A stretch of 64,000 nucleotides of DNA. Origin: Zestomonas carbonaria. GTDB lineage: Bacteria; Pseudomonadota; Gammaproteobacteria; Pseudomonadales; Pseudomonadaceae. This document shows positions 7,665 to 15,349 of the stretch, piece by piece. Made by a program: the position numbers and the translations under genes. The notes under the pieces were generated by a model. The model had not been told where the DNA came from. It was given only the letters and a program-made list of their open reading frames with translations, and ran no database searches. The stretch spans positions 62,001 to 126,000 of the forward strand of contig NZ_CAJFCI010000016.1 of assembly GCF_904061905.1 (NCBI RefSeq), written 5' to 3'. The first letter of the stretch is position 1. Each line of letters starts with the position of its first letter.

Positions 7665-9002
7665 TCAGTCTTCTTCGATCTGGCGGACCTTGTAGCCCGG
7701 ACGATGACCGTCGGCGGTGTCCTTGAAGATCAGGCTGGTGTGCTTGACCGCGCCGGCCACGCCACGGCCGGGCTTGGCGATGCCGCGATTCCAGCGCGAA
7801 GCCATCTTGCGCCAGGTGATCGGCGAGATGTCGGTGGCCACCAACTGCTCGTCGTCCCAGCCGGTGCCGTCGTAGTAGAAGTTCTGCATGGCCTCGCGGG
7901 CATACAGGTCGCAGTCGTTGAAGCCGTGCAGGCACAGCGGCTTGTACACACGGTCGTAGCGATACTGATGCTTCTCGCGCTCTTCCGGGGTGTCGCAGAC
8001 ACGCACGATGATTTCCCAGTACTCGTGGGTATCGTCGGTGATCGGCACATACCATTCGTACTGGGCCATGTGCTCGCCCGGCCAGTTCTCGACCATCAGT
8101 ACCCCGGGCAGGACCACCGAGGTGCGGTAATAGCGCCCCTTGAGGCCTTCCACCTTGAGGTCGAGTTCCTTGTTCTCCATGATCGGCGCCCACTTGTCGG
8201 TGAACAGCCACTGCACCAGGCCCTTCGGGCCACCCTCGTCCTCGACCACGGCAATGCAGTCGTCGCTGGTCGGCAGCAGGCCGAGTGGCAATACCCACTC
8301 CATGGCATGGACGATGGTGTTGTCCTTGTGCACCAGGATGTGCGCGTTGTCGAAACCGTTCTCGCAGGCGATCCGCCAGTTGCCATAGCCGGTGCGGTGC
8401 ATGCCCAGGGGCATGGCGTTGTCATCCAGCACGCTCGGCGAGGCGGGCCACAGCGGATGGGGGAATTCCTCGCTGCGCTCGGGGAAGCGGAACGGCAGGT
8501 CGTGGGCCAGCGGGGGCACGTCCTCGTCGGGGAAATCGTCTTCGCGGACGAAGACGAAGATCATGCCGTTGACCTCATGCACCGGGTAGGTGGTGATGCC
8601 GGTGGTGCCGATCAGCTTGTCTTCCGGGTTGGCGACGATGGTCACCAGCTTGCCGCTCTCCAGGTCGAAGGTGAAGCCGTGGTACCAGCAGGAAATGGTG
8701 CTCTTGGTGAAGCACATCGGCTTCTCCGAGAGCCGCACGCCACGGTGCAGGCACTGGTCCTTGAGGGCGAACACCTTGCCGTTGACACGCCGCAGCACGA
8801 TCGGCACGCCGCAGATCTGGATACCCTCGACCTGGTCCTCGGCCAGCTCGTTACTGAACAGCGCCGGGTACCAGTGGTTGATGAAGCCCCAGGCGGCATC
8901 CTTGTACGGTTGGTACTGGCTCTGGGTCTTGGCGTTGTTGGCACGGGCATCGCTGATGCCGGTTTTCACCACACGACGGCGGATGATGGGTTGCTCGGAC
9001 AT
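7665..9002 (-). CDS. Rieske non-heme iron oxygenase alpha subunit, carbazole 1,9a-dioxygenase (CarAa)-like
   Basis: A 445-residue oxygenase. The start at 9002 was chosen over an upstream ATG because GGGAG lies about eight bases before it. The Rieske cluster is C84-x-H86...C105-xx-H108 (CLHRGVRL, CWYHGF). The mononuclear iron site reads ENGFDNAHILVHKD (H221, H225) and GFNDCDLYARE (Asp 363-365). The NHWYP start and GFN..D..ARE motif match CarAa-type homotrimeric oxygenases, which perform angular or ring dioxygenation without a small beta subunit. No ferredoxin or reductase gene is in the window, so electron partners must be encoded elsewhere. It has its own XylS-type promoter at 9063-9124. Confidence 0.92.
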   Translation of the reverse strand: MSEQPIIRRRVVKTGISDARANNAKTQSQYQPYKDAAWGFINHWYPALFSNELAEDQVEGIQICGVPIVLRRVNGKVFALKDQCLHRGVRLSEKPMCFTKSTISCWYHGFTFDLESGKLVTIVANPEDKLIGTTGITTYPVHEVNGMIFVFVREDDFPDEDVPPLAHDLPFRFPERSEEFPHPLWPASPSVLDDNAMPLGMHRTGYGNWRIACENGFDNAHILVHKDNTIVHAMEWVLPLGLLPTSDDCIAVVEDEGGPKGLVQWLFTDKWAPIMENKELDLKVEGLKGRYYRTSVVLPGVLMVENWPGEHMAQYEWYVPITDDTHEYWEIIVRVCDTPEEREKHQYRYDRVYKPLCLHGFNDCDLYAREAMQNFYYDGTGWDDEQLVATDISPITWRKMASRWNRGIAKPGRGVAGAVKHTSLIFKDTADGHRPGYKVRQIEED

Positions 9003-9062
9003 GAGAAGGCTCCCGGTAGGCTGACAGGACAATGGCACCGTGGGGCGGTGCGCTTGAGGGTC

Positions 9063-9124
9063 ATCCTAGGAAGCTGGAGCGGGGCTGACGCTCCCCTGAC
9101 TGAGCGGCTTATCCCACTAGCGCA
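9063..9124 (-). promoter_or_regulatory. XylS/AntR-type operator-promoter of the Rieske gene
   Basis: Minus strand: half-site TGCGCTAGTGGGATA (9124-9110), second half-site TCAGTCAGGGGAGCG starting 21 bases further on (9103-9089), 20 bases, then the -10-like TAGGAT (9068-9063). XylS recognises direct repeats TGCA-N6-GGNTA about 21 bp apart. The same arrangement precedes mhpB, with the second half-site and the 20-base gap conserved. Expected ligand: the adjacent AraC-family regulator (inference). Confidence 0.6.
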
Positions 9125-9161
9125 GAAAGTGCGCGGCAGGGACATCCATGTCCGCGAGCCC

Positions 9162-10163
9162 TCAGCGGGCAAGGGTCTCCGACGGGCTTTCGCCGAACCG
9201 GCGCTTGTAGTCGGTGGTGAAATGGCCGAGGTGGCTGAAGCCCCAGCGGAAGGCCACGGCAGTCACCGTGGTGCTGCCCGGACTCTGCCGTTGCAGTTCT
9301 TCCTGCACATGACGCAGGCGGATTTCCTTGAGGTAGAGCATCGGCGAAGTGTTGCGGAAACGGCGGAAGCCGGTGAACAGCGAGCGGCTGCTGACCCCGG
9401 CGTGCTCGGCCATCTCGACGATGGAGATCGGCTCGTGGGCGTGTTCCTCGATGAAGCGCTCCACGCGCTTGACGAAGGACGGCGCGATGGACGAGCGCTG
9501 GTCGCTGCACAGTTCCTCGCTATAGGTGTTCGGCTGGCAGGACAGCAGCATGTTGACCAGCGTGCTTTCGAACTGCGCGGCGAGCAGCGGCGGCAGCTCG
9601 TCGTCGACCGACAGGCTGTCGTAGAGCCAGCCGACCATGCGCATCCAGCGATGGCCTTCCGGAGTGTCCAGCGGCATCGCCGCCTGGAACTCGATGTCCT
9701 TGCGCAGGGTACGGCCGAGATGCTGCTGGCAGTGCCGTTCGAGCAGGCTGCGATCGACACGGATGATCAGTTTCTCCGTGCTGTCGCAATGATGGATGGT
9801 GATCGGCGACTGGGGACTGAGCACCGTGCCCAGGCTGGGCGTGGAGTGCACCTGCTGGTTGCCGCAGGTGACCATCTCCTGGCCACGGATCGGCATCTGG
9901 ATCAGGGCGAAGGAATCGAGCACGCCGGGATCGATGGTGACGTCGCCGCCATAGCTCATCCGTCCGATACCGACCCCGCCGATGCGCCGGTAATAGATGC
10001 GCGTGTTCACCGCGCCCTTGGTGTCCAGGCTGCGCAGGCGGTTTGCGCAGAAGATGCGTTCGCCCCATTGGCGCGCTTCTTCCAGATCATGGGTACGACA
10101 CAGTTCGAAGCGGGACAGGACGACCTCGGGCGGCGTTGCCGCCGAAAAAACCAGATTTTCCAT
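9162..10163 (-). CDS. AraC/XylS-family activator (AntR/CarR-like)
   Basis: A 333-residue regulator. The N-terminal half (about 20-215) is a ligand-sensing domain in the AraC-binding-like style of AntR, AndR and XylS. The C-terminal region (about 228-333) has two helix-turn-helices: SIVEMAEHAGVSSRSLFTGFRRF, then VTAVAFRWGFSHLGHFTTDYKRRFGESP. It sits directly upstream of the Rieske gene with 159 bases between. Its family preference, TGCA-N6-GGNTA direct repeats, is present upstream of the Rieske gene, the YCF48 gene and mhpB, making it the likely activator of the aromatic regulon, probably induced by the substrate or an early acid intermediate. Confidence 0.9.
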   Translation of the reverse strand: MENLVFSAATPPEVVLSRFELCRTHDLEEARQWGERIFCANRLRSLDTKGAVNTRIYYRRIGGVGIGRMSYGGDVTIDPGVLDSFALIQMPIRGQEMVTCGNQQVHSTPSLGTVLSPQSPITIHHCDSTEKLIIRVDRSLLERHCQQHLGRTLRKDIEFQAAMPLDTPEGHRWMRMVGWLYDSLSVDDELPPLLAAQFESTLVNMLLSCQPNTYSEELCSDQRSSIAPSFVKRVERFIEEHAHEPISIVEMAEHAGVSSRSLFTGFRRFRNTSPMLYLKEIRLRHVQEELQRQSPGSTTVTAVAFRWGFSHLGHFTTDYKRRFGESPSETLAR

Positions 10164-10543
10164 TGCGCTTATCCTCTGCCCTGAATGCCACGGGACAGAC
10201 AGTCTTGTTGATGCAAGGCACGCGAACCCAGTTATGGTTATGTTGGCTAATCACGGTCTTCGCGCATGTGTTGCGAGTCATCGGGCCAAGGGTGGCATGG
10301 CCCGCCATTCGGGCCTGGCATGCGGATGACTCGCCGGTTGCGGGGCGATGGCCGGCTCTGCGAGTAACACTCTTGGCGGCCGCGGTCCCGCATCTGGAAA
10401 GAGGCAAGAAGCATGCCCTGTTGCGGTCCTCCCCGACCGGTGGCGCCAGCAGGATGCCATCACCCGGCCACGCCGCCACGCATCCCCGGAAATGACCGGG
10501 AATGGCCGGAATCTGCCGCTTTTCCAGCATGTTCGCCCGGGGT
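10164..10543. other. 380-base intergenic region between araC-type gene and cupin gene
   Basis: Contains no convincing gene. The segment 10225-10265 is distinctly AT-richer than its surroundings and is a plausible promoter area for the regulator that starts at 10163, but no clear -35/-10 pair could be fixed. A TATCC at 10168-10172 lacks a matching TGCA partner and is too close to the start codon to be an operator. No strong terminator was found after the cupin gene. Confidence 0.5.
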
Positions 10544-11092
10544 TCAGTCCCCTCGCGGCGGCCGCTGCGCCCCGATCAGCACGAACAACAGCCGCGCCGG
10601 GGTGTTACCGCGGTTGCGCCAGGCGTGGCGTGTTCCCATCTGCACCACGATGTCACCCTGGCGCAGCATGCTGGTGCGCCCGTCATCCAGTTCCAGGGTG
10701 ATTTCGCCGTCGAGCACCACGCCGTAGTCGATGGTGTCGGTGCGATGGAAACCGGGGGCTTCGGCCTCGAAGCGCTCACCAAGGCCGGGCAGGCGCTGGC
10801 AGAGTTCCTCGGCGGCGGCGAGCGGGTCGAAATCCGCGCCGCCGGCCAGGTCGTCCGGTGGGAAGGTAACCAGCAGCGCGCTGCTGCCGCCCGGCGCCGG
10901 GATCACTGATTCCGCCTGGGCCGGGTCGCCGGGATGATCGACGATCCGCGCCTGCGGCGGGGTCCGCCAGACCAGGGCGGCGGAGAAGCCGGGTGAGTGG
11001 ATGAACTCCTCGCAGCCGGGCAGCGGCCCGTGGCTGATGATGGTCGAGGCACCGGCACTGTCGTGGCCGGTCACGGTGCGTATTGTTGTCAT
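10544..11092 (-). CDS. Cupin-domain protein
   Basis: A 182-residue soluble protein. The cupin barrel is at about residues 105-175: IDYGVVLDGEITLELDDG (motif 1 region), then MLRQGDIVVQMGTRHAWRN with the motif-2 GD...H...N pattern, ending LFVLIGA. The N-terminal 90 residues are a degenerate barrel or extension. Such proteins are small isomerases, hydrolases or ligand sensors. The start at 11092 is preferred over an ATG at 11104 on length grounds only. It lies between the regulator and a dehydrogenase in the catabolic block, so it could process an early intermediate. No specific reaction can be named. Confidence 0.8.
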   Translation of the reverse strand: MTTIRTVTGHDSAGASTIISHGPLPGCEEFIHSPGFSAALVWRTPPQARIVDHPGDPAQAESVIPAPGGSSALLVTFPPDDLAGGADFDPLAAAEELCQRLPGLGERFEAEAPGFHRTDTIDYGVVLDGEITLELDDGRTSMLRQGDIVVQMGTRHAWRNRGNTPARLLFVLIGAQRPPRGD

Positions 11093-11151
11093 TGTCAGTC
11101 GCATCCCGAAGGCAGGCCGGCCCGGCCGCACATGACGACCGGACCTGGCGA

Positions 11152-12258
11152 TCAGCCGTGAACGATGTGGAAGTTGGTGAAACCGTTGGCCTGGGTCTGG
11201 ATGTCGTCGAGCGCTTCGTTGAGTTGCTCCAGCGCATAGCGACGCTCTTCCAGCAGCGACAGGTCGACGGTACCGGCTTCGATCATGCTGGCCATCTCGT
11301 CACCCTCGGCGGTGGTGAACCACAGCGAGCCGATGTACTGCAATTGCGCGCACATGAACGGGTGCGGGTCGATGGGGATCGGCCCGGCCACGCCACCGAT
11401 CTGGATGATCCGCCCGCCCCGGGCCACCGCTTGCATGGCCTCCACCGAAAGCGCCGCCGGGGCCTTCGCACCCAGGGTGTCGAGCATCACATCGACGCCG
11501 CCGGGAACCAGGTCGAGTACCTGCTGGCGAAGATCGCCGCCGCCGATGCGCACCGCCTCGATGCGTTCCGGCGCCAGTCGCTTGAGCCTGGCCAGCGCGC
11601 CCTCGTCGCGCGCGGCGACCAGGATGCGGGCGGCACCGAAGGCGAGGGCGAGCAGCGCGGCGCCAACGCCCAGGGTTCCCGAGGCACCAAGGATCAGGAT
11701 GCTCTGGCCGGGCCGCAGCGCCGACTTGCGGATCGCCGAATAGGCGGTGCCGAGGTAACCGAAACGGGTCGCCTGGGCGAAGCTCAGGCGTTGCGGCAGG
11801 CGCACCAGGTTGGTCGCGGGCGCGGTCATGTACTGGCCGTAGCCGGCATAGGGGTACTGCCGGAACACCTGTTGCGAGCCCGGACCGAAGCCGAAGTAGC
11901 CCAGGAAGGTGTAGGCATCGCAACGCGGCGCCTCGCCCTGACGGCAGTAGCGGCACTCGCCGCAGCCGACGCCGGGATTGACGTAGACGCGGTCGCCAGG
12001 CTTGAACGAACGCACCTTGCCGCCCACCGCGACGACGGTGCCGGCACTGTCCAGGCCGAAGATCGCCGGCAGCGCCGGCAACGGCAGGAAGGGATACCAC
12101 TCGGGGAAATGGGTGGTGACGTTCTTCAGGTTGGGGATGATCCCGCTGGCCTCGACCTTGACCAGCACATCGTGCTCGCCAGGGGTGGGCAGCGGGACGT
12201 CGTCAAAGGTGAAGCGACCGCCGATTTCATGCAGGCGCGCGGCTTTCATCATCGACAT
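11152..12258 (-). CDS. Zinc-type alcohol dehydrogenase lacking the catalytic zinc ligands
   Basis: A 368-residue medium-chain dehydrogenase, start at 12258 supported by GGAGAG eight bases upstream. The structural zinc lobe is intact (C99, C102, C105 and C113 in GCGECRYCRQGEAPRC), and a Rossmann domain follows (LILGASGTLGVGAALLAL). The usual catalytic zinc Cys near residue 40 is Ile in ASGIIPNL, and the GHE motif is GLD at 68-70. The enzyme therefore probably works without catalytic zinc, like quinone-reductase relatives, or is altered in function. It lies between the cupin and envelope genes of the catabolic block. Confidence 0.87.
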   Translation of the reverse strand: MSMMKAARLHEIGGRFTFDDVPLPTPGEHDVLVKVEASGIIPNLKNVTTHFPEWYPFLPLPALPAIFGLDSAGTVVAVGGKVRSFKPGDRVYVNPGVGCGECRYCRQGEAPRCDAYTFLGYFGFGPGSQQVFRQYPYAGYGQYMTAPATNLVRLPQRLSFAQATRFGYLGTAYSAIRKSALRPGQSILILGASGTLGVGAALLALAFGAARILVAARDEGALARLKRLAPERIEAVRIGGGDLRQQVLDLVPGGVDVMLDTLGAKAPAALSVEAMQAVARGGRIIQIGGVAGPIPIDPHPFMCAQLQYIGSLWFTTAEGDEMASMIEAGTVDLSLLEERRYALEQLNEALDDIQTQANGFTNFHIVHG

Positions 12259-12389
12259 GGCAAGGCTCTCCTCCGGTTCGGCTGTCGCGGGGCGGCGCCG
12301 ACCGTTGTGTTTGCTATCGTGTCCGCCGGGGCTGGCCACGGCGGATGGAGCGACGGCCCGGGCGACGCGAGCCGCCGGGCACGGCGAAA

Positions 12390-13658
12390 CTAGCGACCGG
12401 CCTTCTGCAGGGCTTGCAGGGAGAAATCGCTGGCCTTGGCGGCGAAGTTGGTCTTCCAGGTCGCCATGTCGATCAGCGACAGGGTCGCGTGGTTGCGCTG
12501 GAAGTCGATCACCGCGCTACCCGCGGTGCGCATGTCGCCGTCCTGCGCGTTGTAGTGGGTGTGGAACTCCATGAACTTCCAGAACTCGCCCTTGCGGTTG
12601 TAGGCCTCGGCGTAGTGGATGCGCGGGAAGCGGGTCTCCACGTAGAGCACCTTCTTGCTGTAGGGGTGGGTCGACGGCGTGATCGCCTCGACCACGTAGA
12701 CTTCGCGCGGCTCGAAGTTGTCGTTGTTGATGTTCCAGTACGGCGGCTGGTTCTCCAGGCCCGGGTACTTCTCCTCGAAGCTCTTGCCCTGGGTATTCCA
12801 CAGGTCCGTGCGGGCGTTGGCCGCGGCCAGCACCCAGCGCTTGCCGAGCAACTTGTATTCGGGATACCAGCAGGGCCGCGCGTTGAAGCCCTCCAGGTCG
12901 TCCTGCAACTGGTCGGAAGAACCCACGGGGTCCATCCAGGCCCCGCCGGACAGGCGGCGCACGCGACGTACCGCCGGGATGTAGGCCCACACGTCGTTGA
13001 CCTTCTCGGCGTCGTACATGACGGTGTAGGTGCCGAGCCCTTTCATGTCCGAGGGCGACTTGAAGTAGAGCAACTGCCGGCCACGCTCGCTGCCGTCACC
13101 CTCCACCGGGCTGTCGCCGGTCAGGCGGCCCTTCATGGTGTAGCGGGTGAACTCGGCGACCGGTTCGGCGTGCACGCCGCGCTGGCCGTCGATCAGCAAC
13201 TGGGTGAAGTTCGGCACCTGGGAAACGTCGCCGACCAACTGGCCGAGATGGAAGTTCCAGACGATTTTCGCCCCCGCCTGCGGGTCCTTCTCGTCGATAT
13301 CGGGGAACGGTGCGCCGGCGCCCCAGCCATCGATCCGGCAGGCTTCCTGGTTGATCGAGGTCTTGCCGGCGTTGGCCTGGGTGGCCTTGACCCAGCGCGG
13401 GTCGAGCTCGACGTTCTTCGACTTGGCCAGCGGCAGTTTCCAACCGCTGTTGCGGATGCGCCATTCCATCTTCTCGGTGAGCAGGCTGGCGATGGTGTGG
13501 CCTTCGAAGGTGTCGTTCTTGATCTGGTCGAGGTTGGCGGCGGAAATCACCGTGCCGGCCGGCAGCTCGGCGGCGAGTGCGAAAGTCGGCAGGCTGCCGG
13601 CCGCCGCGATGAGGCCAGCGGCCAGGGACTGGCGCAGGGCGAAACGGGATACGGTCAT
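12390..13658 (-). CDS. DUF1329 protein, LolA/LolB-like periplasmic carrier (copy 1)
   Basis: A 422-residue exported protein with a clear signal peptide (basic start, hydrophobic core, cleavage near TFALA-AEL at about 29). DUF1329 members are predicted to share the lipoprotein-carrier fold and are found with DUF1302 barrels in Gram-negative bacteria degrading hydrophobic compounds. Typical features here are WAYIPAVRRVRRLSGG and a tail rich in aromatic residues (WKFMEFHTHYN). It follows the DUF1302 gene after 20 bases, with the RND and YCF48 genes upstream in the same direction. A role in carrying a hydrophobic substrate across the periplasm is inferred. Confidence 0.88.
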   Translation of the reverse strand: MTVSRFALRQSLAAGLIAAAGSLPTFALAAELPAGTVISAANLDQIKNDTFEGHTIASLLTEKMEWRIRNSGWKLPLAKSKNVELDPRWVKATQANAGKTSINQEACRIDGWGAGAPFPDIDEKDPQAGAKIVWNFHLGQLVGDVSQVPNFTQLLIDGQRGVHAEPVAEFTRYTMKGRLTGDSPVEGDGSERGRQLLYFKSPSDMKGLGTYTVMYDAEKVNDVWAYIPAVRRVRRLSGGAWMDPVGSSDQLQDDLEGFNARPCWYPEYKLLGKRWVLAAANARTDLWNTQGKSFEEKYPGLENQPPYWNINNDNFEPREVYVVEAITPSTHPYSKKVLYVETRFPRIHYAEAYNRKGEFWKFMEFHTHYNAQDGDMRTAGSAVIDFQRNHATLSLIDMATWKTNFAAKASDFSLQALQKAGR

Positions 13659-13678
13659 GGCGTGGTCTCCGGTGTGGC

Positions 13679-15286
13679 TCAGAACAGGTAGGTCAGGCTG
13701 GTGTACAACTGGTCGCGGTTGTGGAAGTAGCCGAACAGCGTGGTGCCGTCGCAGGTGGCGGCATTGCCGGGGGTGCACTTGTCGGCATCGCGCGAATCGT
13801 CGTCCCAGAAGGCGTCGTACTCGATCTTCCAGCGCCACTTGCTGGACAGCTCGAAAGTCACCGAGGGCACCGCGAAGCCGCCGCCGTTGCTCAGGTCGGC
13901 GCCGACCACCAGGTTCGGACGGATACGCCCGCTGTTGTAGCTGAGGTCGAAGATGGCGGTGGCCAGCACCGAGTGCTCCTTGACCTTGCCGCCCCAGCCG
14001 ACGCTGTAGAGCAACTGGTCGTCCTCGTCGAAGTTCTGCACCCACTTGTCGAACAACTGCACCGAGAAGAACATCGGCTTTTCCGTGCCCAGCAAGCTCT
14101 GGGTGGCGGCGATGTTCTTGTCCATGCGCAGCATCATCGCCAGCACGTCCTTGCGGGTGAAACCGTCGAAACCGGGCGCGACGATCTGGCTGATCAGGGT
14201 CGGTGTCGACAGCTCGATCTGGTACGGCGCGTCCTTGATGTAGGCGAGCTCGGTGCTGAACACCGCGTCGGCCCATTCGGAGTAGCGGCTGGCGGTGAAG
14301 CCGAAGATATCGACGATCGGGTAGATCACCTCGCCGGCGACGCCACGGGTCTGGTCGGTGCCACGGGTCACCGCGCCGGACGGCGTATCCGGCTGGCCGA
14401 CGATCGCCAGGTTGTCCGAGGCGTTGAGGATCGGCGAGTTGTAGAAGGTCTTCAGGTACGACAGCGAGTAGTTGGTGTCGCCGTACAGGCCGCTCCAGCG
14501 CAGGCCGCCGGTCACGTCGCGGTAGTCGCCTTCGTCGTTCTCGAAGTTGTACGGGTCGATGTTGCGGAAATCGACGCCGGCATAGGGCTGGCTCGACCAG
14601 CGGCCGCCGTAGATGTCGATCTCGGTGCCGATGTCCGCCTTGCGATCCAGCCCCGGACGCACGAAGACCTCCAGGCCGCCATCCAGCTCGGGCACGTCGA
14701 CGTTCATCTTGATGATGTTGTTGGTCTTGCGCAGTTCCTCGTTGGCCGGTTCGAGGAAGCTGCGCCAGGTGTTGTCGAAGCCATGCACCAGGTCGTTGGC
14801 GGCGAAGAAGTCGGTCTCGCCCCAGGCGATCTGCTGCTTGCCGATGCGGAACGAGGTGCGCTCGCCGACCGGGAAGTCGATGTACAGCTCGCGGATCTCT
14901 TCCTTGTTGTAGAGATCCATGATGTCGCCCTTGCCGTCGGCCTCATGGTAGTTGTTCGCGCCCATGTCCTCGAGATGCTCGAGGAAGCCGGTCTTCACCT
15001 CGCGCGAGGCGCGCAGCTTGGCCACCACCGAGATGCTGTCGGTGGCCTGCCACTCCAGGTTGAGCCGCGCGGTGCTGCGCGCCATCGAGAGCTTGCCCTT
15101 GTCGTCGTAGCCTGGCGTGTCTTCCCAGTTCTTGGCGTTCCAGGACAGCTCTTCGCGCAGGTAGCCGTCGATCTTGAGGCTGTCGTCGGCCAGCAGCGGC
15201 GTGGCCAGGGTGCCGAGGGCGATGGCCAGGGCGAGCTTGTCGAACGGGGCGCGCTTGGACGCGCCCTGGATGCGGTGCTTGTACAT
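13679..15286 (-). CDS. DUF1302 outer-membrane beta-barrel protein (copy 1)
   Basis: A 535-residue protein with a signal peptide (cleavage near residue 33, LATPLLA-DDS) and a pattern of alternating residues ending in Phe (LYTSLTYLF), the usual outer-membrane assembly signal. It matches the DUF1302 family with SLKIDGYLREELSWN, RIGKQQIAWGETDFF and RWSGLYGDTNYSLSY. It probably forms an outer-membrane channel for hydrophobic acids or esters. GGGGAG precedes the start. It sits between the RND transporter and DUF1329 genes. A diverged second copy lies at 30.0-31.9 kb. Confidence 0.9.
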   Translation of the reverse strand: MYKHRIQGASKRAPFDKLALAIALGTLATPLLADDSLKIDGYLREELSWNAKNWEDTPGYDDKGKLSMARSTARLNLEWQATDSISVVAKLRASREVKTGFLEHLEDMGANNYHEADGKGDIMDLYNKEEIRELYIDFPVGERTSFRIGKQQIAWGETDFFAANDLVHGFDNTWRSFLEPANEELRKTNNIIKMNVDVPELDGGLEVFVRPGLDRKADIGTEIDIYGGRWSSQPYAGVDFRNIDPYNFENDEGDYRDVTGGLRWSGLYGDTNYSLSYLKTFYNSPILNASDNLAIVGQPDTPSGAVTRGTDQTRGVAGEVIYPIVDIFGFTASRYSEWADAVFSTELAYIKDAPYQIELSTPTLISQIVAPGFDGFTRKDVLAMMLRMDKNIAATQSLLGTEKPMFFSVQLFDKWVQNFDEDDQLLYSVGWGGKVKEHSVLATAIFDLSYNSGRIRPNLVVGADLSNGGGFAVPSVTFELSSKWRWKIEYDAFWDDDSRDADKCTPGNAATCDGTTLFGYFHNRDQLYTSLTYLF

Positions 15287-15349
15287 GTTGTCTCCCCAGG
15301 AGGTGATGGCAGCGAGAAACCGTTTGCGTTGTTGTTGTAGGAACCCGTT

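Noticed and set aside
10168..10178. Possible fourth XylS-type half-site upstream of the AraC gene.
   Set aside because: TATCC is present, but the TGCA partner has at least two mismatches and the site lies next to the start codon, where it could not serve as an activator site.
7599..10184. Very long plus-strand open frame (about 860 codons) opposite the Rieske and AraC genes.
   Set aside because: It is the antisense shadow of two well-supported minus-strand genes in high-GC DNA. It has repetitive, low-information composition and no motif or ribosome site.
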